Below are positions 1 to 11,323 of a stretch of 64,000 nucleotides of DNA, one piece after another. The number at the start of each line of letters is the position of its first letter. Within the stretch, counting starts at the first letter, position 1. This stretch comes from Darksidea phi (Eukaryota; Ascomycota; Dothideomycetes; Pleosporales; Lentitheciaceae), in the NCBI GenBank assembly GCA_030770425.1, contig JASJFT010000013.1, forward strand, positions 186,001 to 250,000. Reading direction: 5' to 3'. The position numbers and the translations under genes were made by a program. A model generated the notes under the pieces. That model saw only the letters and a program-made list of their open reading frames with translations, ran no database searches and had not been told where the DNA came from.

Positions 1-672
1 GAGGCTCATGTCCCATTCTTTGAGCACCATGGTGAAGTAGCTTGCGAGCTGGCGGAAGAGAAATTCGCGGCCGTCCTTTTCTTTGGGCACTTTGAGTGAA
101 ACTTTCATGTCTTTCTCTGGTACGAGTTGTAGTGTTGTGGGTATGGGGCCGTCGGTCATTATGGCTTTGAGATTGTCGGCGCCGATGCGCTTCTTGTAGC
201 GCTTGAGTCGTTGCTTGTGTGTTTCGCCGAAGAGGACTGCGGGTTCGTCGAGGGCTCGTAGTTTGGCTACTAGCTCTTCTTCAGGTATGTCCTCGTCCTC
301 TGGAACCGGTGTGCCTTCATCCTCGCCCCCTTTCTTTTTAGGCGGCAAGTCTGGTAGACCCAGTCGTTTCCTCCTCCGCCTCTCCTCTTCCTCCTCTTCC
401 TCCTCTCGCCGGCGTCTCGATTCCTCAGCTAGCCGTCTCCGCTTCTCCCTCCGCTCCTCTTCTCTCGCTGCCTCATCTTCCTCGGCCTTCCGCTTCTGTA
501 ATATCCGTTCTTGTTTCGCTTTCTCGGCTGCTTCCTGCTCGGCGCGGTATGCGGCTTGTCGTTGGGCTTCGACTTCGCTACGTTTGAGGTACTTCTTATC
601 GCTGGTTTCGACGAGAGGCGCTGATTGCTTGCCCTTTTTGATATGGGCGGACATCAGCTTTGCGAAATCCAT
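1..672 (-). CDS. PRP18: Pre-mRNA-splicing factor 18 (Prp18), 5' part; runs off the window
   Basis: Reading leftwards from the ATG at 672 gives 224 codons without a stop, so the C-terminus lies outside the window. The first ~100 residues are a basic/acidic helical region with long Glu/Arg runs (EEEEEERRRRKR type). About residues 125-155 hold the SFM (PRP4-like) motif, recognisable as ALDEPAVLFGETHKQRLKRY. The Prp18 helical domain begins near the edge (FRQLASYFTMVLKEWD). Prp18 is a U5 snRNP-associated factor of the second step of splicing in the nucleus; that role is family knowledge. The start has ATGGA context and no upstream in-frame alternative is needed. It is divergent from SAP18, sharing a ~310 bp intergenic region. 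Identity is secure because both the N-terminal motif order and the SFM sequence match the family. Confidence 0.93.
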   Translation of the reverse strand, partial: MDFAKLMSAHIKKGKQSAPLVETSDKKYLKRSEVEAQRQAAYRAEQEAAEKAKQERILQKRKAEEDEAAREEERREKRRRLAEESRRRREEEEEEEERRRRKRLGLPDLPPKKKGGEDEGTPVPEDEDIPEEELVAKLRALDEPAVLFGETHKQRLKRYKKRIGADNLKAIMTDGPIPTTLQLVPEKDMKVSLKVPKEKDGREFLFRQLASYFTMVLKEWDMSL

Positions 673-982
673 GGCTATTTAGAGAAGAGCGACAGTAATG
701 ATTATAGAGAAGCCGATGTTGTGCTAGCCAGCTAAGAGTATCAGGACTCCAAGCATTGCGCCGGTAAATAATTCCACCGCGCCGAGGCGCTAGTGAAGCT
801 CCTCCCTCGTCGCGCTCGCGAAGCTCGGCCCTCCAAATCTCAAGCTCGAATCTTCCAAGTTCAGCAACAGAACACCACTTCTACTACAAGTTTGCTACCA
901 ACAGCCTCGCTAAAAATCCATGTTCCGATTCTAAAGGCCTGCTACCCAAGAAAAATCTCCCCGCCTCGAAAGCAACACCACC
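673..982. promoter_or_regulatory. Shared intergenic/promoter region of Prp18 and SAP18
   Basis: About 310 bp separate the divergent Prp18 and SAP18 starts. No convincing reading frame is present. The right part is C/A-rich and leads into a good start context (CACCATGG) for SAP18. A bidirectional promoter is inferred from position only; I see no definite TATA box. Confidence 0.4.
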
Positions 983-1828
983 ATGGCATCACAACCGCCC
1001 GCAAAGATAGACCGACAAACAACAACACCCTTCCTCCTGCGCCTCTTCTACAAGCAAAACGCCTTCCACCGTCTCGACGAGTTCGAACCCAATGCTCGTC
1101 TCCCACCACATCTCCAAATCTATACATGGCAATCCTGCTCTCTGCGCGAACTCTCCACGCTCCTCTTCAGCGCGCTCCCAAACCTCCTCCCAAAGCCATA
1201 CGCCGGGACTAGAATCGCGTTTCGGTTGATATACGGCGACATGGCGGGGCCTAATAGACCTGGTATGCCGGGACGCTTCATTTCGAGGGATTTGGGCAGT
1301 GTGGTTGTAGGCGCAAGGACGGATGAGGATGAGCATATGGACGAGGGTGAGGGTTCGAGCGCGGGTGACGTTGCAGAGGCTTTGAAGCAGCTCGATGGCG
1401 AGCCGGACAAGACTCTTGGAGACGCCAACTTCGTTATTGGCGACTACATTGCTTGCTCTATCCTGCCTCCCCTGGCTGATGGAACAGTGCAAGCTGCTCC
1501 CCCTCCGCTACCTACCGGCCCCCGGGTAGCGACGCCGAGAGACACATTCGGAGGCGGACGGAGAGGCGACTTTGTTAATGGATTTGGAGGACGTGGAGAT
1601 TTCGGTGGCTATGGAAGGGGAGGGCCTCGAGGCGGCGGCGGCGGGGGAGGCAGGTACGAGGAAAGACGAGGTAGTAGTGGTGTGCCGCAGGGCGAATGGC
1701 GGAGAGGCGAGGCACCGCCGGACAGGGAGCGAGAACGCGAGCGAGAGCGAGAGCGGGACTGGGAACCCAGCGGAGGCTTCTGGCGAGGTGGGGGAGGAGG
1801 ACGAGGACGGGGCCGTGGAAGGTGGTAG
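983..1828 (+). CDS. SAP18: SAP18-like Sin3/histone-deacetylase complex subunit with RGG-rich tail
   Basis: Single exon, 281 codons, starting in a CACCATGG context. Residues ~14-165 form the SAP18 ubiquitin-like domain: TPFLLRLFYKQNAFHRLDEF, then PPHLQIYTWQSCSLRELSTL, a RDLGSVV segment and the closing IGDYIACSILPP. SAP18 links the Sin3 deacetylase complex and the exon-junction ASAP complex in animals; the fungal role is inferred. After the domain comes a ~100-residue low-complexity tail of Gly/Arg (RGG-type) and alternating Arg/Glu repeats ending GRGRGRGRW, which suggests RNA binding. An acidic loop (DEDEHMDEGEG) interrupts the domain. A sequence with strong intron features lies just after the stop at about 1840-1884 (GTAAGC, CCTAAC, CAACAG). 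It may be a 3' UTR intron or mark an alternative 3' end. Confidence 0.9.
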   Translation: MASQPPAKIDRQTTTPFLLRLFYKQNAFHRLDEFEPNARLPPHLQIYTWQSCSLRELSTLLFSALPNLLPKPYAGTRIAFRLIYGDMAGPNRPGMPGRFISRDLGSVVVGARTDEDEHMDEGEGSSAGDVAEALKQLDGEPDKTLGDANFVIGDYIACSILPPLADGTVQAAPPPLPTGPRVATPRDTFGGGRRGDFVNGFGGRGDFGGYGRGGPRGGGGGGGRYEERRGSSGVPQGEWRRGEAPPDRERERERERERDWEPSGGFWRGGGGGRGRGRGRW

Positions 1829-2466
1829 CCGACCTCAGCGTAAGCCCTGAGCGGCACCTAACCAACCCATCCACACTCAACAGCCCAGCTAACCAAAGCT
1901 CAAGCAGCAGTCCAGCCACCTTCCCCCTCCCACCAGCGCGCCCCGACCAAGCCATAAGCGTCTCGGACGCGCTGTTCTCTCTCCAGCAAGTCCAGCAATA
2001 CACTCTGAGTCTCATCCAAGGCTCGGCAGGCCATCATTCCATCGCAAAGCCCATAGACGACGCTAGATCGCTGCGTAACAGTTCCGGCCGCGATCGTACC
2101 GTCGCCAGTCCTGAGATTGTCACAGTAGCTGAGAACCGATGCCCATCATCACCGTCTTCGCCTTCGTCGAGTGAGTCTTCTATTGAAATCATCACCGGTG
2201 ATGAGGTCCGTGGATAGTAAGTGGATTGGATGCTTCTTGAGGAAGGGAGCAAGGATTGGTTGAGGGCCACATGGAAGAGAAGATGGCTTTAGAGAGTCAC
2301 CACGATAGGAGGCATACGAGCGGTAGAGATATTGAACCCAATGCCTGAAGCCGTTGTTCATAATAATGGCTAGTCATAATACCGATCGCTCGGTCTCGTA
2401 CCTCTACCTTTAAAGCTTATAATCTTAATGATCTTCTCAAACCATCACATGTCTATCAAAACCCAT
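1829..2466. other. Intergenic, SAP18 to LCAT-like gene; possible unresolved coding stretch
   Basis: Convergent 3' ends flank this ~640 bp. An open plus-strand frame runs to 2217 and includes a plausible segment (QAISVSDALFSLQQVQQYTL), preceded by an intron-like GTAAGC...CTAACC...CAACAG at about 1840-1884. The minus strand is also open over part of it. I cannot decide between untranslated 3' sequence and an extra exon, so no CDS is called. Confidence 0.35.
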
Positions 2467-5289
2467 CTAGTGTTTCACATCATTCAACTCTGCTTTTTCT
2501 TCCTTATCCAACTTCTCACTGTCCCTCCACTTCTTCATACCCTCGCCAAGACCCACACCGTTGTTTCTTGCACCCATGATAGCATTCAAACACCTCCCCA
2601 CAGCCTCCAGATCCCCTAGCAACGTAACATGTCCCCTCTCACTCGGCACCACACCTCCCCTCACAACATGGTACCCATGTGGCACCATTGCCGCGCGCGC
2701 CAGCACAACGCCATCACCACTCGCGAACGCAAGCTCATCGTATGCCCCCGTCCGCTTAATCGCGTCGCGGTTCTCGACCTTGGCGCCGTAAACGGTAGGT
2801 GTCGATTTTCCGTAGATGAGGGCAATGGGCGGGTATGCGTTTGCCTCGGTGTGTTTTGGGAGGTGGTCGAGTTCTTGTTTGAAGGCTTTGACTTCGGCGA
2901 GGGTGCGGGTTAGGTAGGCGACGGCCTTATCATGAGGAATGGTGACGATTGTCGAGGGTCCGGGTTGAGAATGTATAGTCGGATCGGGTTGCATCTTGGG
3001 TTCCACGCCGGTGGCCTGAGCACCGCCTTCCGCAACCTTGTCGGCAGCATTGCGGGCTGTATCGTGCAGAGCACCGCCATTGTTCAATGTCGATGCTGAG
3101 ACGTTGGAGTTATTTGAGCCTGCCGAGTTCTGATGCGTGAGACTTGGCGGGCCGGTGCCCTTGGACAAGCTTCCCTTACGGCTAGTTATGGAAGGGAGAG
3201 CTTGTGACATTGCATTTATCAATCCAGTCACGCTTAGGCCTGAGCTATTGGGGTCCGGTCTCGGATTCAACACTGGTAGTGGAGGTGCTATGCAGGGTGA
3301 CAGACGATGCTCCTCCCAGGTCTTGATATCGAAGAAGTCCACAGGATATTCTTCCTTTGTGTACTTGTTGATAAAGCATTTGCCGTCTAAGGGCAGGAGC
3401 GCATATGATGTCCGGATGGTGAAATTGACCTGGGCCGTCAGTACACGGGAGGAAAGTAAAACGTCGTCACCATTGCGAAGGGGTCCTAGTATGTTGATGC
3501 AGTTCTGGGGAACGCCAGCGTAGACGACACCCGACACGAGATCCGGACGCTGATTGATGGCATGCCGTGTCAGAAGGCCTCCCAGGGAGTGAGCAATGAC
3601 TGTTGCGCCACGCTTTTCAGAAGGTATACCAGGCTGATTACATGGGAGGCTTTCTAGGAACTTGATGAGACGTCGACTCAGAAGATGCGGCGACAGTCGC
3701 CAGTCGTAACCGTAGTCATGCACCCGCAATGAGCCGTTCCTGGCGTTCTCAGAAGCCCGCAGGCGCTTCAAAAGACGTTTCGCAATGTCGACAGGTCCAA
3801 TGTGAGTGAGCATGCCGCCTGGGATGATGCGCTCCTCCATCGTCTCTTCGTCCTCCGGCTCCAGTCCGACCTCGAGATCCACTTTGCGAAGGTTCAAGCC
3901 TACTTTGATTGGGACCCATAGCTGCCGGTTGGGCGGTTCTGCTGACCGCAAGATAGATCCACGGTAGCCACCGAGAATGACCAAGTCACCCTCGAGGTCC
4001 TGAAGCGCGCGTGTGAAGTGTGGATGTGTTGCTGCACCGCCCGATGACATGCCCACTGAATCGGCTGGTGGTGTTTTAGCCTTTGGCGGCCTCATTGAAC
4101 TGCGTCTAGGCGATGTATTGTAATTGTTGGCGAGGAAAGTGACTTTATGATTGGTGCCGTCATCTCCATTGCCGCTGAACGCTCGGGGCATCAAAGGTAC
4201 GTTTCGCGACTTGAAGAAATCTTCCCTAGAGCCAAAACCAAAGTTAGGCAACGAGGGCACGGAGAGCTTGAAGTTTGAATCTTGCCAGCTGTCCTTGATC
4301 GCCTTCAATCGGCTGTTCACCTGCTCCGAGACATTTTCAAACCGCGAGTCGTCGCCAAGTGAGGATGCAAAGGAGCGACTGCGGTAGAGCAGGAGCGAGC
4401 CTTCCGAGTTTGATCTACGGAGGGCAAGCGTTGGGCGTCTATGGAGGCCACGCAGTGGCGCTTCTTGGTCGGAATTGTTATCAGGGTCGGTGCCGAACTC
4501 GTGCTGAGGGAGGGGCGCTGTGGCGGGATGTCGCGGTTGGCTCTGGCTCCTTCGACGAGACACACTACGGACGCGCTCTACCTTTGACTGAGCGCTGCCG
4601 TCATGCTGAACAATGCTACGGTACTGCATTGGACTGTGCATGGGCTTCACCTGCTTGCGACGGTCGACGGCAACTGACCGGCCCCGGACTTGGTCAAACG
4701 AAGAGGTGGAAAAGGAAGGGAGTGAGAAGCTGAGCAGGCCAGAGGTTTTGGGCATGGACGGGAGATTGAAAGGCAGGTACTTCTTCAGCGATTCGTTCAT
4801 ATTGCTGCCGGACATGGTGCGGCGACGGGCTTTGAAGCTATCGCCCAAGGTGGCCCTGTGGTTGTCTATTTTTTTGAACGTCTTGGAAGAAGCCCGCCAC
4901 GGTGACGGTAGCCGCAGGGGTGGCTCATGTGGCATGGATTCTGACCCGTCCAACTCCTCCCTACGGTCCTCGCGCGGTTGGGCTCGCGGTGGGCTTGTCC
5001 GCTCCGGCGAGCGCTCCCTGCCCTCAAAGAGCGCGCCGCCGTCGACATCGTCCAGTGCGGCCGCCTTCTCTGCAGCCGGCGTCTTCGGCGACGTCAAATG
5101 TGTCTGTCGCCGGCCAATGCTGACTCCAATGGCCGACTGCACCGTCTCCAGCTGCAGCGCCTTCTCTTCGGGCGTCTCGTCTTCGGAGGGCGTGAGGTCG
5201 GCATCGACAATGGAGGCGAATTGGATCTGGGCGAGGGCATTGTGGCGGCCATTGTCGCTGCTGGTCACCTCGCTCGCAGCGTGTGCCAT
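2467..5289 (-). CDS. LCAT/PDAT-like alpha/beta-hydrolase (putative lipase or acyltransferase), 940 aa
   Basis: One uninterrupted reading frame of 940 codons from the ATG at 5289. Residues ~1-400 are low-complexity, rich in Ser/Arg/Pro, and probably disordered. From ~430 the lecithin:cholesterol acyltransferase-like hydrolase fold appears: DLVILGGYRGSIL (beta strand and oxyanion region), a segment ending VHDYGYDWRLSPHLLSRRL, then the nucleophile elbow VIAHSLGGLLTRHA with its serine near residue 566. A VVYAGVPQ strand follows. The C-terminal part carries a likely Asp/His region (PIALIYGKSTPTVYG; ERGHVTLLGDLEAVGRCLNA). Fungal proteins of this layout are usually unnamed. Substrate and acyl acceptor cannot be told from sequence. 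No signal peptide or membrane segment is apparent, so a cytosolic or peripheral enzyme is inferred. It is convergent with SAP18. Confidence 0.85.
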   Translation of the reverse strand: MAHAASEVTSSDNGRHNALAQIQFASIVDADLTPSEDETPEEKALQLETVQSAIGVSIGRRQTHLTSPKTPAAEKAAALDDVDGGALFEGRERSPERTSPPRAQPREDRREELDGSESMPHEPPLRLPSPWRASSKTFKKIDNHRATLGDSFKARRRTMSGSNMNESLKKYLPFNLPSMPKTSGLLSFSLPSFSTSSFDQVRGRSVAVDRRKQVKPMHSPMQYRSIVQHDGSAQSKVERVRSVSRRRSQSQPRHPATAPLPQHEFGTDPDNNSDQEAPLRGLHRRPTLALRRSNSEGSLLLYRSRSFASSLGDDSRFENVSEQVNSRLKAIKDSWQDSNFKLSVPSLPNFGFGSREDFFKSRNVPLMPRAFSGNGDDGTNHKVTFLANNYNTSPRRSSMRPPKAKTPPADSVGMSSGGAATHPHFTRALQDLEGDLVILGGYRGSILRSAEPPNRQLWVPIKVGLNLRKVDLEVGLEPEDEETMEERIIPGGMLTHIGPVDIAKRLLKRLRASENARNGSLRVHDYGYDWRLSPHLLSRRLIKFLESLPCNQPGIPSEKRGATVIAHSLGGLLTRHAINQRPDLVSGVVYAGVPQNCINILGPLRNGDDVLLSSRVLTAQVNFTIRTSYALLPLDGKCFINKYTKEEYPVDFFDIKTWEEHRLSPCIAPPLPVLNPRPDPNSSGLSVTGLINAMSQALPSITSRKGSLSKGTGPPSLTHQNSAGSNNSNVSASTLNNGGALHDTARNAADKVAEGGAQATGVEPKMQPDPTIHSQPGPSTIVTIPHDKAVAYLTRTLAEVKAFKQELDHLPKHTEANAYPPIALIYGKSTPTVYGAKVENRDAIKRTGAYDELAFASGDGVVLARAAMVPHGYHVVRGGVVPSERGHVTLLGDLEAVGRCLNAIMGARNNGVGLGEGMKKWRDSEKLDKEEKAELNDVKH

Positions 5290-7109
5290 TGCGGGCTTTG
5301 GTGTTCGTGGCTAGGATTTGCTGTCAGTGGAGGAGTCGACTTGGGCTTGCTCTACATAGGTAGGTGGCAATGGCTGGTTCCGCCGGGAACCGTAAGCGGA
5401 GCGGGAGGCGCGGAGGCGCAGAGGGCCGTCAGGCCAGTTGGGAACATGGAGATGATCATGTAGAGGTCTGACATGGCTGAGCAGAGGCGTATGCCGTTCG
5501 GGGCGGATGCTGCACCTTCCGCATGCAAAGAAACATGTCGTCAGTGTTTTGGACCATTGACGATGTTGGGCAGTTGCGCGTCCCACAACGCCACAACGTC
5601 ACACCGGATCGTCGGGTCGCCAAGAGGAGTGTTCACGGACCTTTCTGCTCTTCCGCTAAAGCTTGATATTTCCCATCGTCGCTCTCCAAACACAATATTC
5701 CATATTTATATCGACCCTCCATCCTCTCTATACGGCTTTTGTAAAACTGGAAAATGACTTTTTAGCTTGTTTCTACCCTCTAAACAATTCTGCTCACCTG
5801 CAATGAAACACATCTCTGCCGCAGGATCCACGCCCGGCGGCAATATGAAACCAGACCATACCCACGCTTACAGCTCCTAGCGACATCAAGGTGTAGCGCA
5901 GCACGCGTCTTCGAAGACATGCCCGAATTTAGCCATGTTGAAGCAGCGGAACCGGATCCACTGGGCGGAGATGAACAGAGATCAAAGATGAGCTGTCTTA
6001 CCGGGTTAAGAGTAAGTATCCATCCATTCTCTGAGAAGTAGATAACTGGTGCTTGCACTGTGTGACTCGTCTTAGGCGGTATGTCCGCGCTCTACTACGC
6101 TCGCCCTATTCACATTGCATTTCCCTATCACCAGGTATACAGTAGCCAAGCATATGACCAGAAAACTTTCACTTTCTTGCTCGCACCGTCCAGCATCCGT
6201 ATGTCCAGTGGGGTGTCATATCGTCTCATAGGACCTCCGCCAGCATACTGTTCGGGAGATTGCTCGTATTGAAGCAGATATCAGGTGTATGCGGTCAAAA
6301 GGTGCTACCGAGCTCATCCACCAGCATAGGTATCCTCCAGAGCCGAGAAGACTGCAAGCTATAAAGTTGGAGGGTGCATGTAGCTAGCAGGTGTCGCAAT
6401 GCTCACTCGGAAGGATGTTGTTTATTCTTCGAATGAAAAAGTAGAAGGCCGGTACCCTTCTCGAATCTCGCTGGCTGTTGGTTGGCCTAGCCATTCGGCA
6501 TGTTTTAAGCAACAATTCCTGTTTTTCTCTGCTCTATTACTACGAATGAGGCAGTGCCACTGGGCGCTTGTGTACACAACGAAGGGTCGCCAAATTTGCT
6601 TCCGCCCTGTGTCCCCCCTTTGTTGATCTTTGGCAATGTTAACGTCAACTCCAGTCTGCAGCAGAAGGTTCTCGTTAGGCATCCCATCCTCTCCCAAGCC
6701 ACACATGTGTAGACTTCTCGATTCTCGTCTGCTGTTCCGATTGTACAGTGGCTTAGCGACGGAAGTTGTCGATGGTTACTTTAGTTGATTTTAGCGCATT
6801 GGGAAAAGGATCCAGTTACTGTATTTGCCGGTGACGCAGATGGTCTGATTGGCCGAGTGTGAAATTGGGGAAAGACAGTTGCAGGCCTAGTTCCTGTGAT
6901 GGTGTGAATCTCTTTCCGAGATCCCGTGCTTTGGTCAATGCCGAGCTCTGTACGACGCCTTTCACCATGACCTGGCCGGTCAATTCCGCACTGCGCCGTT
7001 GCCCCAGCGGCAACACGCAGCTACCCGTTTTTACCAATCGTGAGCAGTTCCATGACTCTGCCACAACCTGTCCGCATCAACATTTCCAAATACTCCAGCA
7101 CAATTGGAC
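5290..7109. other. Long intergenic region upstream of LCAT-like and GT90 genes
   Basis: About 1.8 kb between divergent starts. Only short frames with no recognisable protein features occur on either strand. Base composition is ordinary, unlike the AT-rich RIP blocks elsewhere. I see no repeats or RNA genes. It presumably holds promoters of both neighbours. Confidence 0.4.
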
Positions 7110-9684
7110 ATGTGGACACTGCGCTTTGCTCACGTTTATTCAGTGGCTGCCATCTCCAGCGGTGCTATATTCTTCAATCTTTTAGAACAACGCTGCAGTG
7201 CGAGACAGGACGAGCTAGGCGCTGAGATATTGTGCTGGATAATACTCCCCGTCCTTTTTAAAGCATCAAAACGCTTTGGGTTTAACACGGCCGTATCTTG
7301 GAGGGAACCTGAAACAGAAGACGCATCTTCGTACTCGCTTTGGATCGTCGCTGCATGTCTCGCCATCTCCTGCGTTCTTCGAGCAGGGACAGGTCTACTT
7401 GGTCTCTTTGTAAGACATTCGTCTGCTTGAGTCATGGAACGCGTTCTATGGGCTAACTACAGCAGCCTATATTGACTCCATTGCTCCTAGCAGCGAGAAA
7501 AGACCTTGAGCGCGAGCATCCCTATTGGACGTATCAGACCTGGTTTTACACACCGCCCGTCTGGGGCACTCTAGCAGCCTGCTTTATCGCTCTCACCTTG
7601 TTCGAAGGAACTATCCTAAACTTTGTCCTCTCAAGCGTGGTGGCCGCTCCGCTGCTCATTGTCTACCTCGCTTTGCTGCCTAGAACTGCCACGCGCGGAC
7701 GATTCCTCCCATACATCAACGACTTTGAGGGTGATATACCTCGACTTTCGTGGAGAACAACGACCGCCTTGATTCTTGTACTACTCGGCAAGATGCACGT
7801 ATATGGTGTAGCATGGGACAGAGTGACCCCTACAGTTGGCCTCGGCATGCTCAAGGCCGTATCTTGGCATTTTATCACCAGAACTGTAAGTGCAATCTAC
7901 CAGTCATCTACCTTTCCGAAAACTTAATAGATGAACAGTCCCGACATACTTCTTGGTGCATAGCCACAGCGATAGGAACATTCAGCCTCGTAGCCATCAA
8001 CGATCCATCTACGTTCACGGTTACCCGATCCCTATCTGCCCTTGTAGCGTCGTTACTAGCTCTCAGACAGGTCATCTCAATGCTTCCCCAGTCAGCCAAA
8101 GGGAAGTTCTGGCTCTGGGTCTTCTTTACCGTCCCGCTCTTCTCGTATCTGTCGCATGTTTGGGCAGTCAGCAGCGCTCAGTCTGTAGCTCAATCGAGCT
8201 TTAGCCATAACACGCATCATCCAATTGAGGTGTTGATGAAAACCGCAAAAGGCAGCTTCGAAGATATGCTCCACAGGCAGTCCAAGAACTACACGGCTGC
8301 GCACACCGAGTATCAACGCAGATATGGCATCGAGCCGCCAAAAGGCTTTGAAGCCTGGTTTGATTTTGCGGTAGCAAATCAATCACCGATCATCGATGAC
8401 TTTGACACAGTCTATAATTCTGTCTCGCCATTCTGGAAACTGAGCGGGAGGGAGGTCTTTGAAAGAATCAGAGAATTGCAAAGTATGCCAGCTAGTGAGT
8501 TGTGGCACTGCCACTTCTCTAGCAACGGGGCGCGGACTCAGTGCAGTCATCCTCATCGCGATTTGGATAGACATATCGGAAGATTATTCAATAAACTATC
8601 GAAGACTCCAGGCGTCCAGATCCCGGACGTCAAGTTTCTCGTCAATCATCTGGACGAGCCAAGGGTGCTGGTTCCCGCACAATGGTCTGGGCTACGCGAA
8701 CTAAAGGATCTGACACGCCAATCAACTTGGGATACACTCACGGCGCACTGTTCAACTCTAAAAAGCGAACAAATCACGCCCAGCTCCGTTGAAACCTTCG
8801 GTCTGCCCTTTGTCACGGATTTATCTTCCAGCAAGGATCTCTGCAAGCATCAGGAATACGGCAAGATGCATGGCCTTTTGATATCTCCTGCTTCTTTTCC
8901 ACTATTCAAAGGCCTCGTGCCAATCGTTTCCACATGCGCCTTGTCAACCATGGGCGACATATTATTTCCTAGCCCCGCCTACATCGAAGTCGAGTTCAAA
9001 TACGACGAGGCCAAAGCCATCGATTGGGACAAGAAGCGCAATGAGGTTTACTGGGCTGGCTCTACAACGGGCGGCTTTGCGGATAACAAAGACTGGCAGC
9101 ATTTTCATCGCCAGCGCTTCGTGACGCTTGCTCAAAACCTGGAACGAGGGCGCTACTCTTACCTAAAAGAGAGCGAAGGTGTAGTCACCCGCATAAAATC
9201 GCCATTCCTAAACAGAGGCCTCTTTAACGTAGCATTCACCTCAATCGTGCAATGCGCTCGCTCTGCCTGTATCTCCCAATTCGCGTATTTCAACCCCGCT
9301 TCCCACGCTGACGCACACCGCCCCATGCGTTCCCGTCTCGTATTCGACACAGACGGCAACGGAATAAGCGGACGCTTCTACCGTCTCCTGGCGTCCAAGT
9401 CAGTCCCGCTAAAGCAGACGCTCCTCCGCGAGTGGCACGACGATCGGCTTGTACCGTGGGTCCATTATATTCCGGTCAGTCTGGGAATGGAAGAGTTGCC
9501 TGAACTCGTTTCTTGGCTCACTCTGAATGAGCGAGGGCAGAAGAAAGCTGAGGAGGTTGCTCGGCAGGGACGGGAGTGGTTTGGAAAGGGGTTGAGGGAG
9601 ATTGATATGAGTATTTATGTTTATAGGCTTTTGCTGGAGTTGGCGAGGCTTCAGGATCCAGAGAGGGACGCTAGGTCTGAATAA
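7110..9684 (+). CDS. Multi-pass membrane glycosyltransferase, family GT90 (CAP10-like)
   Basis: Three exons: 7110-7409, 7463-7885 and 7939-9684 (822 aa). Both introns are 53 bp and phase 0 (GTAAGA..GGCTAACTACAG; GTAAGT..GAACAG). The frame opens six bases earlier with TTG; I chose the first ATG at 7110. The N-terminal ~330 residues contain about eight hydrophobic segments. The C-terminal half is the Glyco_transf_90/CAP10 domain: YWAGSTTGGFADNKDWQHFH, then DTDGNGISGRFYRLLASKSV, PLKQTLLREWHDDRLVPWVH and the closing helix RQGREWFGKGLREIDMSIY. GT90 enzymes include xylosyl- and glucosyltransferases acting on capsule, wall or glycoprotein glycans in the secretory pathway. The catalytic domain is inferred to be lumenal; donor and acceptor are unknown. 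Exon boundaries follow from uninterrupted frame and family-consistent sequence. Confidence 0.9.
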
Positions 9685-11323
9685 TTCCACTATGCATAAA
9701 GGAGGTAAGAAGATAAACTTAAGAAGGGCCAGTGAATGTGGTGGGATCACTCTGTTGTTGCGTTTATGTATGAGCATCGGTTTGCCCCTAATTCTCGGCC
9801 TCTCTCGTCATCACCATCACCGCGGGCGCCGAGCAATCAACTTGAACTCCCTAAAACCACTCCACCTATCCAGTATTAATTCCAATGTACACATCACATG
9901 TCATTAGTCTTTCTACGAGTTCCCTAGTAACAGCACAGTCTCTAGTCCGCTACCATCTAGCTCAACCACGATCACGTCACGTATTGTTCAGTCAGGCAAC
10001 AAGCGCAGACATTAACCCCACAAACAGATGCAGAGCTCATCTGGATAACTCAACGAGCTGCCAACGTGGCTGTCATCCCTACCGTAGCTAATGTTTCTAC
10101 AATCAAACAACCAACACGAGCATCCACCGCATCGCCCACACGTACCTACCAGGGACACCGGAAAACATGCATAATATATTATCGGGTCAAGTACTCTTTT
10201 GATTGCCCACTCATAGCTGAAGTTCCTCCGCAGTTGGCGTGTAGGAAAGGATATGTCGCTTAGTACTCTAACAAACTTAGCGACTGTGGCTACAGAATAA
10301 ATGGGAAAGATGCAGAAGCTGATAGACGCTTGCATCTGTGGAAGCAAGGATGAGAAGGTGGGTCAGGAAGGGTCTAAACTGTCCTTGCGATCGGACGGCA
10401 GAGTCTATGCAACCCGCTGTAGACGCTGTGCAGGCCTTTTTGCGGCAAAATTGTATTGATGAGCACTAGGAACTTTTCGTACACACTTACCTCTATGTCT
10501 TACTGTGGGAAGAAGCTGCTAAGGCACGTGAAGAGGCCGAGTCAATATTGACCTATGGTCTTCTACTGTAATCGCTGCCCCGGGGCTCTCTCTTCAGGTT
10601 TAGTGCAGTCCCTGCGCTAACCTCATCAGGAATCACCTATCGTACCGCATTATCATTCAGACGTATACAATTATTGAGCCTATGGAAGGGTATTAACAAT
10701 ATTCCTATATCTGCTAATATACCAATTACAACGTTTTCCTGTTAGATGACTTACCTCATCGGCAGTAGACGAGCCTGAGCTGATGACGGCAATGTTAGTT
10801 ACACGTGCTAATCCTCTTTTACTAGACTAGACTATGATAGTCGAATACACCCATTTATACTCGACCAGATATGTAGGCTTCTTGCAGTCGCACCTGGAAC
10901 ATCCCGCCATATATGCCTCTTGAACAAGTCCAAGATCTGAGATATGACGGCGTTCTTCGTTGCACTTGAACTCGTATTCAACAGCGTTCTACTACGCGTC
11001 ATGTGGTGAAAAAAACAATGGCTCAATGTTGTCTAGATGTGCCATGCAATGTATTGTCCTGGCACATTTGAAGGACATTATTAAAGCTCATGGACGAAAG
11101 AAGTATAGAGGCATGAAATCAAAGCAAAGTGTTAAAGAGACATATTGATAATACATATTGCGAAGGTGCTCGGCACGAAAGCGCCCTAGAGGCCAGGAGT
11201 AAATATGAAAACGATAAGGTCCTCGTGAGCTCTATAATTTCCATTTATTCCGGCGCGTCGCGTTTTGAGTCTTGCATAAACCAGCGTACTCGAGAGTTTC
11301 GCGAGGTAAATTTGACAGAAGGA
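9685..11323. other. Intergenic region between GT90 and HET genes
   Basis: About 1.6 kb between convergent 3' ends. Small frames only, none with domain-like sequence. Slightly AT-richer around 10640-10740 but without the CpA depletion of the RIP blocks. Nothing else recognised. Confidence 0.4.
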
